64,000 nucleotides of DNA, taken from contig CM070904.1 in assembly GCA_036417435.1 (NCBI GenBank), positions 18,086,835 through 18,150,834 on the forward strand. The letters run 5' to 3'. The stretch comes from Inia geoffrensis. Lineage: Eukaryota > Chordata > Mammalia > Artiodactyla > Iniidae. This document shows positions 22,951 through 34,384 of this stretch, piece after piece. Numbering within the stretch: the stretch's first letter is position 1; the number at the start of each line of letters is the position of its first letter. The translations under genes were made by a program, and so were the position numbers. The notes below the pieces were generated by a model. The model did no database searches, had not been told where the DNA came from, and was given only the letters and a program-made list of their open reading frames with translations.

Positions 22951-25099
22951 CTGGTTAATAGAGAAGGATGTCCCTGAGCTTCTGAGCCGTCAAAGCAAAG
23001 AATAGTTTAATAATGAGTGACAAAGTTTTCATTTAAAAGAAGGCCAAATATTCAGGAGATTTACCAGTTTTCCTGGTGTTGAAAAATAGGGAGAAGTGTC
23101 ACCATTTAAAAACTTCATAAAGTAATAGTGCATCAATAAGACTGTTAAATTAATAGCGGCTTTAAACCACTAATGTCTTTGTTTGTTGTGCTTTTCCACT
23201 CTTAAAACTAGTCAGAAGGATCCTAATTGCCTGGCCACAGAGAAATCAGGGAAAGGACTGTAGAGAACTCAGCACATTTATGGTCTATAAATAGCCAGAG
23301 TAGTTATCTATTTGGATGGACAATGGCTTCGCCATCATTAAAAATAGCTCACTTCATGTTATGTACATGTACTGCTCTATTCGCCAATTCTCCAGGTCAC
23401 TTAGCACTGGGCAGCCTCACACCAGAGCCCTAACATAGAAGTTTTGGGCTTCAAGTATCTAGATCACTTCTCCTTTCTAGTCCTAAGGATCATGCATCCT
23501 TTCACCACGAGCTTAGACATAACTTCTGAATCTTTCTATCATCAGCTCCAGGCTGTCACTATCAAACAGTTAGAATTGACATATGAGTTGAAATATGCCT
23601 ACAGGAATTTTCTGTTTCATTGTGAACACAGAGAGGGAGCCACACTTAGAGGGTTAACCCAGTGGGAAAAGATACCAGAAATATGGGCTGAACCCCTGAA
23701 ACAGAGGAAGAATGCTGAGATGAAGACTGTGCAGCAGTTATTAATAATCTATACCTACAAGCCTCCAGAAAGAAGAAACCAAGTGTCACTAACTGTGGAG
23801 AGTCTGAGACATACAAATCTGAGATTTACAAGTTAGTTTGCTAGTTTCATAGATAGATGCTCAAAGAAGATATGAAATTCTTGGATCAGAGACAAAGGAC
23901 TCTACTACTGACAGCACAGGAAGCAGCATGAGCTTCACGCTCTTACCAGTTGCCTTTGTCCCTCAGTCCCATGAGGATGACGAGTGGGGGTCATGCAGAG
24001 CTTGGCTGGGGGGTGCTACACATACAGTAGGTTTGTGCTACAGCTGAGGAGCCCTGAGATTAGAAAACAGTCTATGATGGGGGTTGCAAGCAGACCTGCC
24101 CAACTTTTCCTCTGAGGAAGGCATTATCATTATTATATTGTCCTCTGCCCTGAAGGGGGAGAATACTTCTGTCTTCCAAGAATGTATGCTATATAAACAT
24201 TCTTAGAAAGAGTCAAAAGACATACAGAAATACCATGGCAAATTACCTCCAGCTCAAGTAAAAAGATAATAGCAGAAAGGATGTAAGAAAACAGCAGGAA
24301 TACGACTAGGAGACAAAAAAATTAATCACAGTAAATACATTAGCAACATACATTATAATCCCAGCTTTCCAAGGCAAATGACTAAGAAATTGGGTCCCCA
24401 GTTAGAGCAATACTGTGTGAATCTAGGATTTAATGGGAATTTCCTCTGCCCTATTAATCTACCAGACTCATGGGTCTCTGAGGGTAAAAGCAAAGTTAAG
24501 GCATTACTGAGGATACCACATTTTTATCTGCTGCACAGAAATTCAGTGGATTTGCTTTCCAAACATACTTCTATTTTCCTGTTCATTATAAATTTCATTA
24601 TAGGTGTATAACCCGCTAAGAACATAGCCAAAGGATATCATTGCTAACTGATGCCTTACAACTCCAATTAAATTAGTCACTTTAAGAATACTGAAGCTGT
24701 TGGGGAAATACCTTGACACTAAATGGCTCTGGCATTTTCAACAGTCATGGTTAGTTCAGCTTTGCACAGAGAACAGCTGGAGAGGTAAATGTACAAAGAT
24801 GTGCTGACTGCAAGTCAAGGAACCTGAAGAAAAACTAGATTAAACACATTCAATTTCTGCTCACCCTGAGGGACTGTCAGTGAAAAATGGGCCCCCTGAG
24901 ACAGAGAAAGTGATAGCAAGGGGAATGTATAATGATGGACACCTCACGCTATCCCATAAGCTTCCCATGAACTTTCTTCTTATTCACAGCCACCCTTGCT
25001 GATTTGGAAATATGTTTAGCTTGTTTTCCTCCAAATGCTATTAAATATATTGTGAGGCAATGACCACAGCTAATTGAAAGACGATGTCATGCTAACACA
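22951..25099. other. unassigned DNA
   Basis: Over 2 kb without a repeat I can name. The longest frame (23444-23836 plus, 130 codons, MGFKYLDHFSFLVLRIMHPF...) has no family resemblance, and I see no splice or promoter support. A 77-codon frame at 24378-24611 is the same. I see no evidence of a gene. Confidence 0.4.
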
Positions 25100-25235
25100 A
25101 ATGAACTGTGCTTGGAATCCAGTATGTGAATCGCAACTAACTGGCTGTGAGGCCTTAGGTAAGGCCCTCTTGTACTTTGAATCTCAGTTTTTTATTTGAG
25201 AAAATGAGGAGACAATCACTAGATCTATGGTGTTT
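25100..25235 (+). mobile_element. MIR SINE fragment
   Basis: 'aactggctgtgaggccttag', 'gtaaggccctcttgtacttt', 'gaatctcagttttttatttg' and 'agaaaatgagg' follow the plus-strand MIR core (GCTGTGTGACCTTGGGCAA..., CTCAGTTTCCTCATCTG, AAAATG). Confidence 0.6.
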
Positions 25236-25544
25236 AAAATATCTTTCTCGGAAGTGGCACAATTCCAAGGACAAGCTTTAAGGATAAATTGATAGAGGGT
25301 AGGGGAATGGGTTGAACAGAAAGACCAAGAACCTAGCCCTCACCTTTCCCTTCAACCTGCTGGGAAGGTATCATTTTATGTATTTAATATAACTATTTTT
25401 ATATTTTTTAATATCTAATTTTAGGTAAGGGTTCTCTGTCAAAATGAATATAATAAACACTGGAATAAAAATCTCTACAGTCCCTCCAACTACTAACATT
25501 CTATTATGTTTTCAAATTTTTCTTCCAGTGGAAAACAACAATAA

Positions 25545-25545
<1 letters not shown>

Positions 25546-25582
<37 letters not shown>

Positions 25583-25602
25583 ACACACACATACACACAC
25601 AC
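25546..25602. repeat. (CA)n microsatellite, interrupted
   Basis: A CA run of about 57 bases broken by two TACA interruptions (near 25578 and 25592). Confidence 0.97.
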
Positions 25603-26292
25603 GATTGGGGGCCATAAGTCTTCAGGGAGTCAGAATTCAATTTCATATAATAAAGGAAAACTCCCTTGGGGTCCTAAATAGCCTCATTCAGAGATTCAGA
25701 CACAGAATCCTGAAGCATGCTGGGAAATAACATATACAAGGCTTAACTGGAAATGAAGTTTTTAGTGCCATCTCCTCTTGTTCATTTACCTCTTTTGGAA
25801 GGGAACTGAGGGACAGATAATATGGAGATAGAGCCATGTCTAGGGCAGAACCCTTCAGATTAATTTGTTTGAGGGGAGCTCTTCTGAATTACAAATGCAG
25901 GGAGATGGTTAGCCAAGACAGAGGAGAGAAAGCAGCAACAAAAATGCCCCAAGACTCAAACCTGTACCATTTGCCTTTAGGCACCTCATCACTAAGGTAA
26001 AGCAGGTGAAATGTCTCTCCTCATTTTTATACTCCTGCCATTTTGACCTGTTTTTCTCTTCTAGATTCTTGTTTTAGTTAAATGTTTTCTCCATTCAACT
26101 GATCTCATCCATATGCAAAAGGAAGGGAGGATGTGATACACACCTGGTATGATTGGAGGGTCCAGTGCCACTAAGGGCCACCTGGACACTCCACTGCCCA
26201 CACATGGCTCTGAATGGGTGCAAAACCAGAGTTTTTCATCTTCCTTTAATTCCTTCTTCAACTTTTCTGAGAAGGCTTGGCTTTGGAATTAA
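25603..26292. other. unassigned DNA
   Basis: No named element or gene. Confidence 0.4.
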
Positions 26293-26388
26293 GAAGACAC
26301 TTTGATAATGAGAACCTACTGTATTAGCACAAGGAACTCTATTCAATGGTCTGTGGTGACCTAAATGGGAAGGAAATCCAAAAAAGAG

Positions 26389-26391
<3 letters not shown>

Positions 26392-26438
<47 letters not shown>
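26392..26438. repeat. (TA)n microsatellite inside L1 3' UTR
   Basis: About 23 TA units at the site where the L1 3' UTR normally has a short TATATGTATATG stretch. Confidence 0.96.
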
Positions 26439-26444
<6 letters not shown>

Positions 26445-26508
26445 GCTGATTCCTTTTGCTGTACAGTAGAAACTAACACAACATTGTAAAGCAACTATAC
26501 TCCAATAA

Positions 26509-26709
26509 TTTTTTTTTTTTTTTTTTTGCGGTACGCGGGCCTCTCATTGTTGTGGCCTCTCACATTGCGGAGCGCAGGCTCCGGACGCGCAGGCTCAGCG
26601 GCCATGGCTCACAGGCCCAGCCGCTCCGCGGCATGTGGGATCTTCCCGGACTGGGGCACGAACGCATCGGCAGGCGGACTCTCAACCGCTGTGCCACCAG
26701 GGAAGCCCT
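26509..26709 (-). mobile_element. CHR-type SINE, short class, nested in L1 tail
   Basis: A T-run then gcggtacgcgggcctctcat and, at the far end, ctgtgccaccagggaagccc. It inserted in the A-rich tail of the L1 that occupies 26307-26732. About 12-13 bases are missing around 26665, between 'gcacgaac' and 'gcatcggcagg'. This removes the region just beside the B-box. Confidence 0.94.
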
Positions 26710-26746
26710 AAAAATTAATTTTTTAAAAAAAGGAAGATACTTTGAT

Positions 26747-27929
26747 TTGTTCCACAGATGCCATAAAAACTGGGGATAGGGCTCTAGAAAGGAAAGAATT
26801 TCCGTAATAAGAGTTCTGCCCTGGTGAACTTTAGTGTAGTGTGAAGACCAGTGTGTAAACAGGAAGGGGTGGCCAGGCTCGGCCAGGAACACCTGCAGGG
26901 CAGAGCCTTTAGTTCGTAATGCCACAGACCAGTGAGGACATGGAACTCATACACAAAATCTTATAACAGTGTACCCCAAATGTCAAAGACAACCTCAAAA
27001 TAAACCTGGACACATCCTCATTGGCTTCTATAGAGAAAAAAAGAAGAGCCAGAATTATGCTGTTCATCCTGTAAGGGAGGTGTGATGTGCTTTCAGTTCT
27101 CATGCTATAACCAGTGCGAGAACCACTGATGAAGGAAAAGCCCAAGAAACAGAATAGATTTCCATGAAAAAATCCTCAAAAATCCATATCCTGTCACCTC
27201 AAATCTCTTCAGCTGTCTTGGCCTGTGGATTAGGCCAATTTGTGTTCTTCGGGCCTAACTCGGGACATTTAATTTAGCTGTGAAAATAATAGATGGATAG
27301 CAAATACTAGTATACCATAGAGGGACCAATAAATAGGCTTGGGGTTTTTAAGATGGTTTTTAACCAAGAGTTCACTGGAATAGTTCACTTCGAAGGAGAA
27401 TGTACGCTGGCACATTCAAAACCAGTTTAGTCCACCTGTTAGATGGACTGAGTGTCCTGAACTCCTTCACATCACTTATCACACTTACGATATTTGCTAC
27501 ATGTCCTAATTTGGCAAGGTAGGGTCTATCATTTTTACTACTTTACCCACAGTTTTTTCAGCATATGTTAGGGCCTTAATTTGCATTTGTAATGACTGGG
27601 TTTCACAAAGAGAAAACAGAAGGTGGGAGGGGAGCTTTGTATCTTTGCACGCCTATAATTAATTAGAGGTATCAGGAAAAGAGCAACTAAAACAGTTGTG
27701 CTGTTTTCCAGCTACTCAATCAGGAAGATCTGAAATGATAAAACCGGTAGCGTGTCCCCGACCTTCAGAGCTACCACTGTCTCCGCACATTAGGCAGGGC
27801 ATCTAATTTAAACTGCTTATCAAATAATTGTTGCCAATAAATATTGACTGAATAAGTGAAGAAGACAGACAATTTTTCGCGTGCCAGCATTCTTAGAGTC
27901 AAATCTTCAGGCCTTTCCAGAAGGCTGAA
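26747..27929. other. unassigned DNA
   Basis: No secure element. 'cacatcacttatcacactta' near 27467-27486 faintly recalls an L2 3' segment. Confidence 0.35.
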
Positions 27930-28020
27930 AGCGTGAACCTGGCTGCACATTAATATCACCTGCACAGCTTTTAGGAAATACTGATTTCAGTGCCCTGTAC
28001 CCAGAGACTTCGATATGTTC
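27930..28020 (+). mobile_element. MER5A-like fragment, first half
   Basis: 'cgtgaacctggctgcacatt', 'aatatcacctgcacagcttt' and 'aggaaatactgatt' match the opening half of MER5A. Confidence 0.5.
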
Positions 28021-28197
28021 TAGGAAAAACTGATGCACTGACTTAGACCTATGGGCAACAAATTAGTCACCAGCTCTACTTCAAGGGACTTGAGATCCCA
28101 AGTTATGAGGTATAACAATTAGGAGAAGAGGAGCTCTTTTACAGGGAAATAGGATATTTGGAAAGACACATACAACTGTCGGCAAATCACCAGTTAC

Positions 28198-28229
28198 ATA
28201 CATACATATATATATATACACACACACTG
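28198..28229. repeat. TACA/TA/CA compound microsatellite
   Basis: A 'catacatacatatatatata' run followed by 'tacacacacac'. Confidence 0.85.
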
Positions 28230-29701
28230 GGGAAAATTCTGTATATAATGTAAGTCGATACAGAATATATTAAATGAGTTTAGAAGAAGTGGCTTTGGTT
28301 AGTAAGATATAAGCAAGACGGTGAAAAGAAGGGCAAAGAGTGGATCTTTCAAAAGAGAGGAAAAAAAAAAAACACCAGAACACAGAGTCAACTGAACCAA
28401 GAACAGAGGATCTGCTTACTACTGAGCAGCAAAAGACACCACTACTGGTTGCCCTGACTACAGTGACCGCCCCCCTCCTCAAAATAATAATGTTATCTGA
28501 CAAAAGTCACAGGCAAATGAAAGAAATAATAGTCGGAGAAGGAATGATCTACTGTCTGGTGAACGTCACCTACAAGAAGGCTTGTGATGGAGCTTTGGAA
28601 GGCTTAAGCAGAAAATAAAGTATAAATGCACATGGGCTAAACCTTGGGTCATAAATTAAAAATCTTATCAGCATCCTGCATGCTTGAGAGAGTCTTAGGA
28701 ACGGTAGCAGCCTGCCCTGTCTTACACTGTCAGAGATAGTACCGGGGTGAATGAACTAAGTGTGCATCTACATCGCCCCATTTGTTCTGTCAGGTGACAT
28801 CGTTTCTAGGAGAGAGGATAACAGATTTTGGCAATCGGGGACTATGTCTGCTTGTCTTCCGCAGCACCCTCGCTCTTGGCTACCATCAAGGAGTTTGAAA
28901 GCTCCTCCAGGAAGATGACTAGGACGCGAGGACTGTTAGAATAGCAGCATGATTGGTACCCTATGGTAGCACACTGAAGAAAGAGTGGGTCTCTCCTTCC
29001 ATGAGTTTTACGTGTCCTAGAAGCAGCTCGATGTCTTGAAATAAGAATTTATTATAGTTAGACTAGAAGTACTGGGGATCATACTACAGCTTCTGTCTTC
29101 ACAGACTCATTGCTTTTGCAGGAAAAAGTATAAAGTCCCATGTGAGGCTACCAGTGACCAGCGGGCCTACTGACAGCACTGGCAGTGAGATAGAAATAAA
29201 AAGTAATATGAAAACATGATTAGCCCATTGTGATTATTTCCACAGGTGATCCAAGCAAAATACTTGCTTGGACTCAGGAGATCCGGGTTCTGTTTCCAGC
29301 TTCACACACACAAATGCTGGTATCTACAACAAAGCAGTGATGGTTTCAATCTGTGTTAAGCACCTGTTGGATTAGGAAACACACTGGAAGTGAGGGAATG
29401 TTTTTTCCTAGGCTAGGTGGAATTTTGAAGGTAAGGTTTTCACTTCTTCACTGTGCTCCCCTGATGATTTTTTCCTGCTGCTCTCATGACAGCCATTTGT
29501 TTGACTGTGCTTTCCATAGCTGCTGACATGCCTACAGCCCGGGGGCACATGCAGTGTCTTATTCACCTGTCTGCACTGTGCCTGCTGGTAGCAGTGTCGG
29601 TACCTGGTAGCTGCTTAATGATGTAAAAAAGACATGTTTGAAAATATAATCCTACTTACTTCTCGGCTTAATTTGGTTTTGTTTAATTCAACTCATGGGA
29701 A
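28230..29701. other. unassigned DNA with locally more CpG
   Basis: No repeat was recognised. A 92-codon plus-strand frame at 28340-28618 (MDLSKERKKKKHQNTESTEP...) is Lys/Glu/Thr-rich and unrecognised. Between about 28680 and 29040 CpG dinucleotides are more frequent than in the surroundings (ggaacggtag, tagtaccggggt, aggacgcgagg), but there is no CpG-island density. Confidence 0.4.
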
Positions 29702-29885
29702 GCATTGCAGTCTCGATGAGAACACTTGGGCTTTGAAGTCAACCCATCTCGATTTGAATTCCAGTTCCTTCAAAATCTTTAGTCGAGGAATTAAGACAGT
29801 CACTTAACTTCTTTGATCTTGAGTTTCCTCTCTTATGAAATGGTGTGGTACTTACCTATACTAGCTTACTCTCACAAGTGCTTAA
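29702..29885 (+). mobile_element. MIR SINE
   Basis: 'tttgaattccagttccttc', 'agtcacttaacttctttgat', 'cttgagtttcctctcttatg' and 'aaatggtgtggtacttacct' are in MIR plus-strand order. Confidence 0.65.
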
Positions 29886-30940
29886 TGGTAAAAAAAGAGG
29901 TCTTGCAGGTTAGGGAACTCAATAAACTAAAGACATCTCTGAGAGCGCTTTTTAAGCCTCATTTTATAGATATGATTATTTGTTATACACGCAAATATTG
30001 CCCTCATTGGATAAGACAGCTGGACTCTTCAACTACAAAAATATTTCTGTTCTGGCTACAAGCCTATGTCTGAGGTTATCAGCAAGCAAAGGATTAAAAT
30101 TAGCCCAAATCAAAAGAGTAACTACATTTACTGATCATTAATAGAACAAATTAAAAAAAAACAACAACAGTGCATTAAGGGCTTTTTAAGTGAAAAAAAA
30201 AAGAGATCTGCTTAGTCACTCTAAAACTAAGCCAACACGTCTACGTTATTTTCCATACCTGGTGAGTGATAAGGTCAGTTTTGTACTTTTGAGCCACTAC
30301 AAATTAATTATGACCTAGAAGTGGTACCAAAAAAGACAAGATATAATTTTATACATTTTAATCTTTATTTTTTTTATCCATTCCTTTTTAAAATCATTTG
30401 CTTCATCGAGCATTTACGTGGTTAATTTCACTGAATGATTCTATCTTGAATTGTGGGCTTTTATTGGGACTTTATAAAGTTCCTCGTTAGAGAACACTAA
30501 GCAGTTTAAAATAGACTTTTGTTGTGGCCAGAAAGCCTTATCAAAGAGCTAAAGCATTGACTTCACATTAAAAAAGCAAGACCTTGAGATCATTTTAAAA
30601 TTGAGGATAATATTTTTTAAAACACTTTTAAGTGGCACCCGCGTCGGCAGCTCCTACCAGATCATTTCATCTGCTATTAACCTAAGTGTGGATCCTTTGG
30701 AGGTGGCCTCTGTACTCAGGGCCATTCATGGCTTCTCTCCTGGGAAATCCCATATGAGAAAGCTCTTCATTGCCTCACACAGTTGGGAAGGACACTGCTG
30801 GTCATGAATATGAAAAGCAGTGCCAATAACAAAGTGACCTATCAGGGAACAAAAGAAAGGTCTGAGTTGAAAAGTGATTGAGAAATGAAGGGAATGTAGT
30901 AGCTGGAAAACAGCATGATTTGTAAAGAAGAATGAAAACA
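29886..30940. other. unassigned DNA
   Basis: No recognised repeat or gene. A-rich and T-rich runs lie at 30150-30200 and 30361-30377. Confidence 0.4.
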
Positions 30941-31095
30941 CAACTTGGATTTAGACAGACTTACTAGGAATTAAATCTTGGGAAAATGACATACCTTCTC
31001 TGAGCCACCATTCTGTTATTATTAAATAGGGATAATAGCAATTATCTTCTAGGATTGTTGTGAGGATTAAATGAGCTGACATGTGAAAAGTAGTG
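30941..31095 (+). mobile_element. MIR SINE
   Basis: 'acataccttctctgagccac', 'aatagggataatagcaatta' and 'ttgttgtgaggattaaatga' reproduce the MIR core and 3' core strongly. Confidence 0.8.
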
Positions 31096-32542
31096 GGTGC
31101 TTATGACATGTTTAATCTCTTCTGGCTTTCTCTTCTTCAAGACGGACAGAAAGTTAAAGTCAGAGAATGAAAGAAACCCTGATAGGGGTGTGGAAAGTGC
31201 CAAACAGATCCTTGCCAGTTGAGGATCCCATAATGCTTGGCTCTTCTGGGGTATTATTAGGACAAAGGGGCACCTCCTTCTCCATCATTCCAAGACCAAG
31301 TTGACTTGATACTTTGTCTTCCGCCTCCCTCTTCCCTGTGGCATACCAGGAAGGAAGTTAAGGTGATGAAAAGAGCCATGGAACCAAGGGATTCAAAAAG
31401 CTAAGCTCCTTTCCTTATTCTCTATGTGGTTGACTGGTGGTAACATCTTCAAGGCTGGGGCTACCATATATGTCCATGATGTAGCGGAGAAAGAGGTCAC
31501 CCTGAAGGTGAAGGGACAGGGAGGATAGAGATAAAAGGGACCTGGGAATGACAGTCACAATCATATGGCCACTATGGCTGTAGATGAGACTAGGCTGCTG
31601 AATTAAGACATGGTGAGATGTGTCCTCTTTAGTTCCATTCAGATACATTATGAGATACTTCTGCATGCACTAGAGCTGATGTAAGTTATTTCTGAACAAT
31701 AGGAAGTAGTTAATTAAGAGGTTAAAAAATCAGATCAGCTTGGCATCGAATAAAACGGGGAAGGAAGATAAGCTCTTAGAATAAGGCAAGACATGATTCC
31801 AAGGTTACATCAGTGAGTACCAAGTAAGGTGCGATCTCTGACCAGCTTCAGGCTCTACTCAGCTTTCCAAGGCCCACCGTTGCACGCTTCAGGAAGTAAG
31901 CCTGTCAACCGCCTGAACCACTGTCAGACATTGTTTCCAGTCCTCCTCATGTCCTTAGAGAATCTTGAATGAGGGAATCATTTGTCTCTTATTTTTCTAA
32001 AATCCACATAGGGTCAAAATGTGCTACTGACAGAAATAGCAGCAGAATCCACGTCCCATTCTATACAACCCAATGCTACACGGTATTGTCCCATTTCCCT
32101 CTGTCATTCTCATTCTTTCCGTAATTCATTTAGAAACAGTGGAGAACAGGATTGTCCAAAAAAGTTCAGAAGACTAAATCACAGTACCTTCAGCAATGTT
32201 TTTATTCCAGATGTTAACTGATTTCAGTAGAAATCCATTTGGAATCTCATTTTTCCTCAAGGAGAAATATTTCGAATTTAAAATTATTGTGCAAGTAAGA
32301 AAACAAGAATAGAGCAATAACTTGCAAAAAGAAAAAAAAAATCCAATATCTTTAGAAAAGCCCAAGACAGAATAAAGGCCTCAGACCCGAAATATTCTTT
32401 TCTAATTAACCAATTACTTATTTGTTTTATGAAATAAAATCTTAAATGCAGTTTCTATAGGCTGTTAAGCACCAATCTTTCCTTTAGCAGCCTGTTCTGC
32501 ATTATGCTTAACCAACTCCTGTACTGATTGGAAGATAGTAGT
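31096..32542. other. unassigned DNA
   Basis: No recognisable repeat or gene over about 1.4 kb. Short frames at 31415-31666, 32021-32221 and 32174-32365 are unrecognised. Confidence 0.4.
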
Positions 32543-32571
32543 GAGATCACCTGAGAAGATCAGGTGATCTC
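32543..32571. repeat. perfect 12-bp inverted repeat (hairpin) with paired E-boxes
   Basis: The left arm gagatcacctga (32543-32554), a 5-base spacer gaaga and the right arm tcaggtgatctc (32560-32571) are exact reverse complements. Each arm holds a CACCTG E2-box in opposite orientation. No known transposon ends are recognisable. Confidence 0.9.
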
Positions 32572-32609
32572 CTCAATGCCTTTAATGTTATAAGAAGTTT
32601 GCCCTAAGT

Positions 32610-32972
32610 AAAAATTTTCTTTCAGGCTTCCCTGGTGGCTCAGTGGTTAAGAATCCGCCTGCCAATGCAGGGGACATGGGTTTGAGCCCTGGCCCAGGAA
32701 GATCCCACATGCCGTGGAGCAACTAAGCCCGTGCGCCACAACTACTGAGCCTGAGCTCTAGAGCCCACAAGCCACAACTACTGAGCCCATGTGCCACAAC
32801 TACTGAAGCCTGCGCACCTAGAGCCCGTGCTCCGCAACAAGAGAAGCCACCGCAATGAGAAGCCTGTGCACCACAACTAGAGAAAACCTGCGCGCAGCAA
32901 CAAGACCCAACACAGCCAAAAATTACTTAATTTAAAAACAAACCAAAAAAAAAACCAAAAAATTTTCTTTCA
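32610..32972 (+). mobile_element. CHR-type SINE, long class, with 15-bp TSD
   Basis: Starts ggcttccctggtggctcagt and contains the repeated ccacaactactgagc blocks. It ends cagccaaaaattacttaatt plus an A-rich tail (aaacaaaccaaaaaaaaaac). The perfect target duplication is aaaaattttctttca, at 32610-32624 and 32958-32972. Confidence 0.96.
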
Positions 32973-33189
32973 CCCAGTACTCATCACCTATGTGACAAAA
33001 AGCATGAAAATCATGATCATCAATATTATGCATTTGATTGCTTTTTATTACAAGGCTAAATATTTTAAATAAGAAACTTCTTGCTTGTTTAAGGATCTTG
33101 ACATACAAAAGTATTAAAATTTCACTCCTTAGCAAACATCTTTTACAAACTAGTCGAAGAAAAACAACATTCTTTATTTTTTTAATTTT

Positions 33190-33262
33190 TTTTCCTTCAT
33201 AAGTCATTTATTCATTAATAATTATTGAGTACCTCATCCTAGTGGGATTAAACACCTTTTAT
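33190..33262 (-). mobile_element. LINE-2 3' end fragment
   Basis: 'agtcatttattcattaataa' followed by 'ttattgagtacctcatccta' corresponds to the reverse complement of the L2 terminus. Confidence 0.4.
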
Positions 33263-33921
33263 AAAACCAACATTCTCTGAACAATGAATAATAAAGATCA
33301 AGGACTTAAGCAAAGTACAATATGTACATTAACCTGCTAATGGTTCTTCCCACATATTTATCTCCAGTCATTATTTCCAAGTATATGGAAAAAGCAAAAG
33401 TTCTGCGGCTGCATGACTTGAGCTTCCTAAATTATTTTATTCACTCCTCAGTTCCTCATGCTCCAAATTTTTGAAGTGAAGCTCTCTTTTTGGACTGCTG
33501 TTCACCCAAATCTTATATCAAAAGCCAACAATGGAGGTACGTTGTGTATATTTAGGGCTAAGAAGGTTTTTGGTCTTCTAAAGCACATATTAATCCCACA
33601 ATTCTCAAGGAATGTAATCTGTTTTTCTAATCTATTTCTAGGTAATATACAGTTTAACAGTATTTTGAAAATGAGAATGGAAGGCTGACTAAGGTACAGG
33701 TTTTAATGGATGCAGAATACTTTGTTTCTGCCATGAATGAATGAGTCCTTAGGAAGACAGCAGGACCATTTCATACATTTTCACACCAACCTCCAAATGT
33801 ACTGTTCTGGCCTGTGTACCTGGAAATAATTTGTCAATAGCAATGTCCTTTTCTCATGACAGCTCTTCGAAATAGAGTTGATGGGCCTATGCATTTATGA
33901 CACCTGTGTTAAGTTTTAAAG
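33263..33921. other. unassigned DNA
   Basis: Nothing recognised. A 76-codon frame at 33458-33688 has no family resemblance. Confidence 0.4.
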
Positions 33922-34003
33922 TATTGCGTTGGGCAAAATGTTCGTTCGGGTTTTTGGTAAGATAGGTCGAAAAACCCGAACGAACTTTTTTGCCAGCCCA
34001 ATA
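33922..34003. mobile_element. mariner-type miniature inverted-repeat element (about 78 bp)
   Basis: Near-perfect terminal inverted repeats: ttgcgttgggcaaaatgttc on the left and a matching right arm ending gccagcccaa. Both share the core gttcgttcgggtttttggt and its complement, with a short centre (taagataggtcg). TA dinucleotides flank both ends (33922-33923 and 34002-34003), as Tc1/mariner insertion produces. It resembles the short mariner-derived palindromes common in cetartiodactyl genomes. Confidence 0.88.
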
Positions 34004-34384
34004 TACAGCCCAGGGTCCACCACTTCCAGAGAGCTGAGACTAATACACTCAATCACTCAATTCGGCTTCATCTGAATATCTACTCATGAGAGCATTCACT
34101 TGTTCTAACTTTTAAAGAAATATTGCAGTCTATTGCAGTTTACCCACACCCCCTAAATAACCTGGCAAAAATATTTTATTTGGATGTTCTCTGTTGTATT
34201 TATTCATTTATCTGGTGGCATTTGATGTGTGGAGGTTAGAGTGGAGAGCAGGAAAAGGGCCTGACACTGACATTCCTAGATGCCCAGAGAGCTCACTGCG
34301 GGGAGGACATCACAGAGTGGGCCCACCTTTCTTTGTAAATGTTATCTCTGCCCTGATTCAAGGGCATCTGGGCACGCTATGGTG
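34004..34384. other. unassigned DNA
   Basis: No recognised element. A 65-codon frame at 34194-34391 is unrecognised. Confidence 0.35.

Larger units (their letters stand above)
26293..26746 (+). mobile_element. L1 3' end with TSD, carrying a nested SINE
   Basis: The L1 3' UTR reads 'gcacaaggaactctattcaa', 'gtggtgacctaaatgggaag', a TA microsatellite, 'tgctgtacagtagaaactaa' and 'gcaactatactccaataa'. After the nested SINE, the tail resumes as 'aaaaattaattttttaaaaa'. The outer target duplication is gaagacactttgat (26293-26306) and gaagatactttgat (26733-26746), one mismatch. L1 plus SINE together therefore make one flanked unit. Confidence 0.88.

Noticed and set aside
23444..23836. 130-codon plus-strand open frame starting MGFKYLDHFSFLVLRIMH
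   Set aside because: No recognisable domain, no repeat origin that I can see, no promoter or splice context. A frame of this length is expected by chance in 64 kb of six-frame sequence.
28340..28618. 92-codon Lys/Thr-rich frame that looked like a possible retrogene
   Set aside because: I could not match it to any protein family, and a poly-A tract in its start creates the Lys run.
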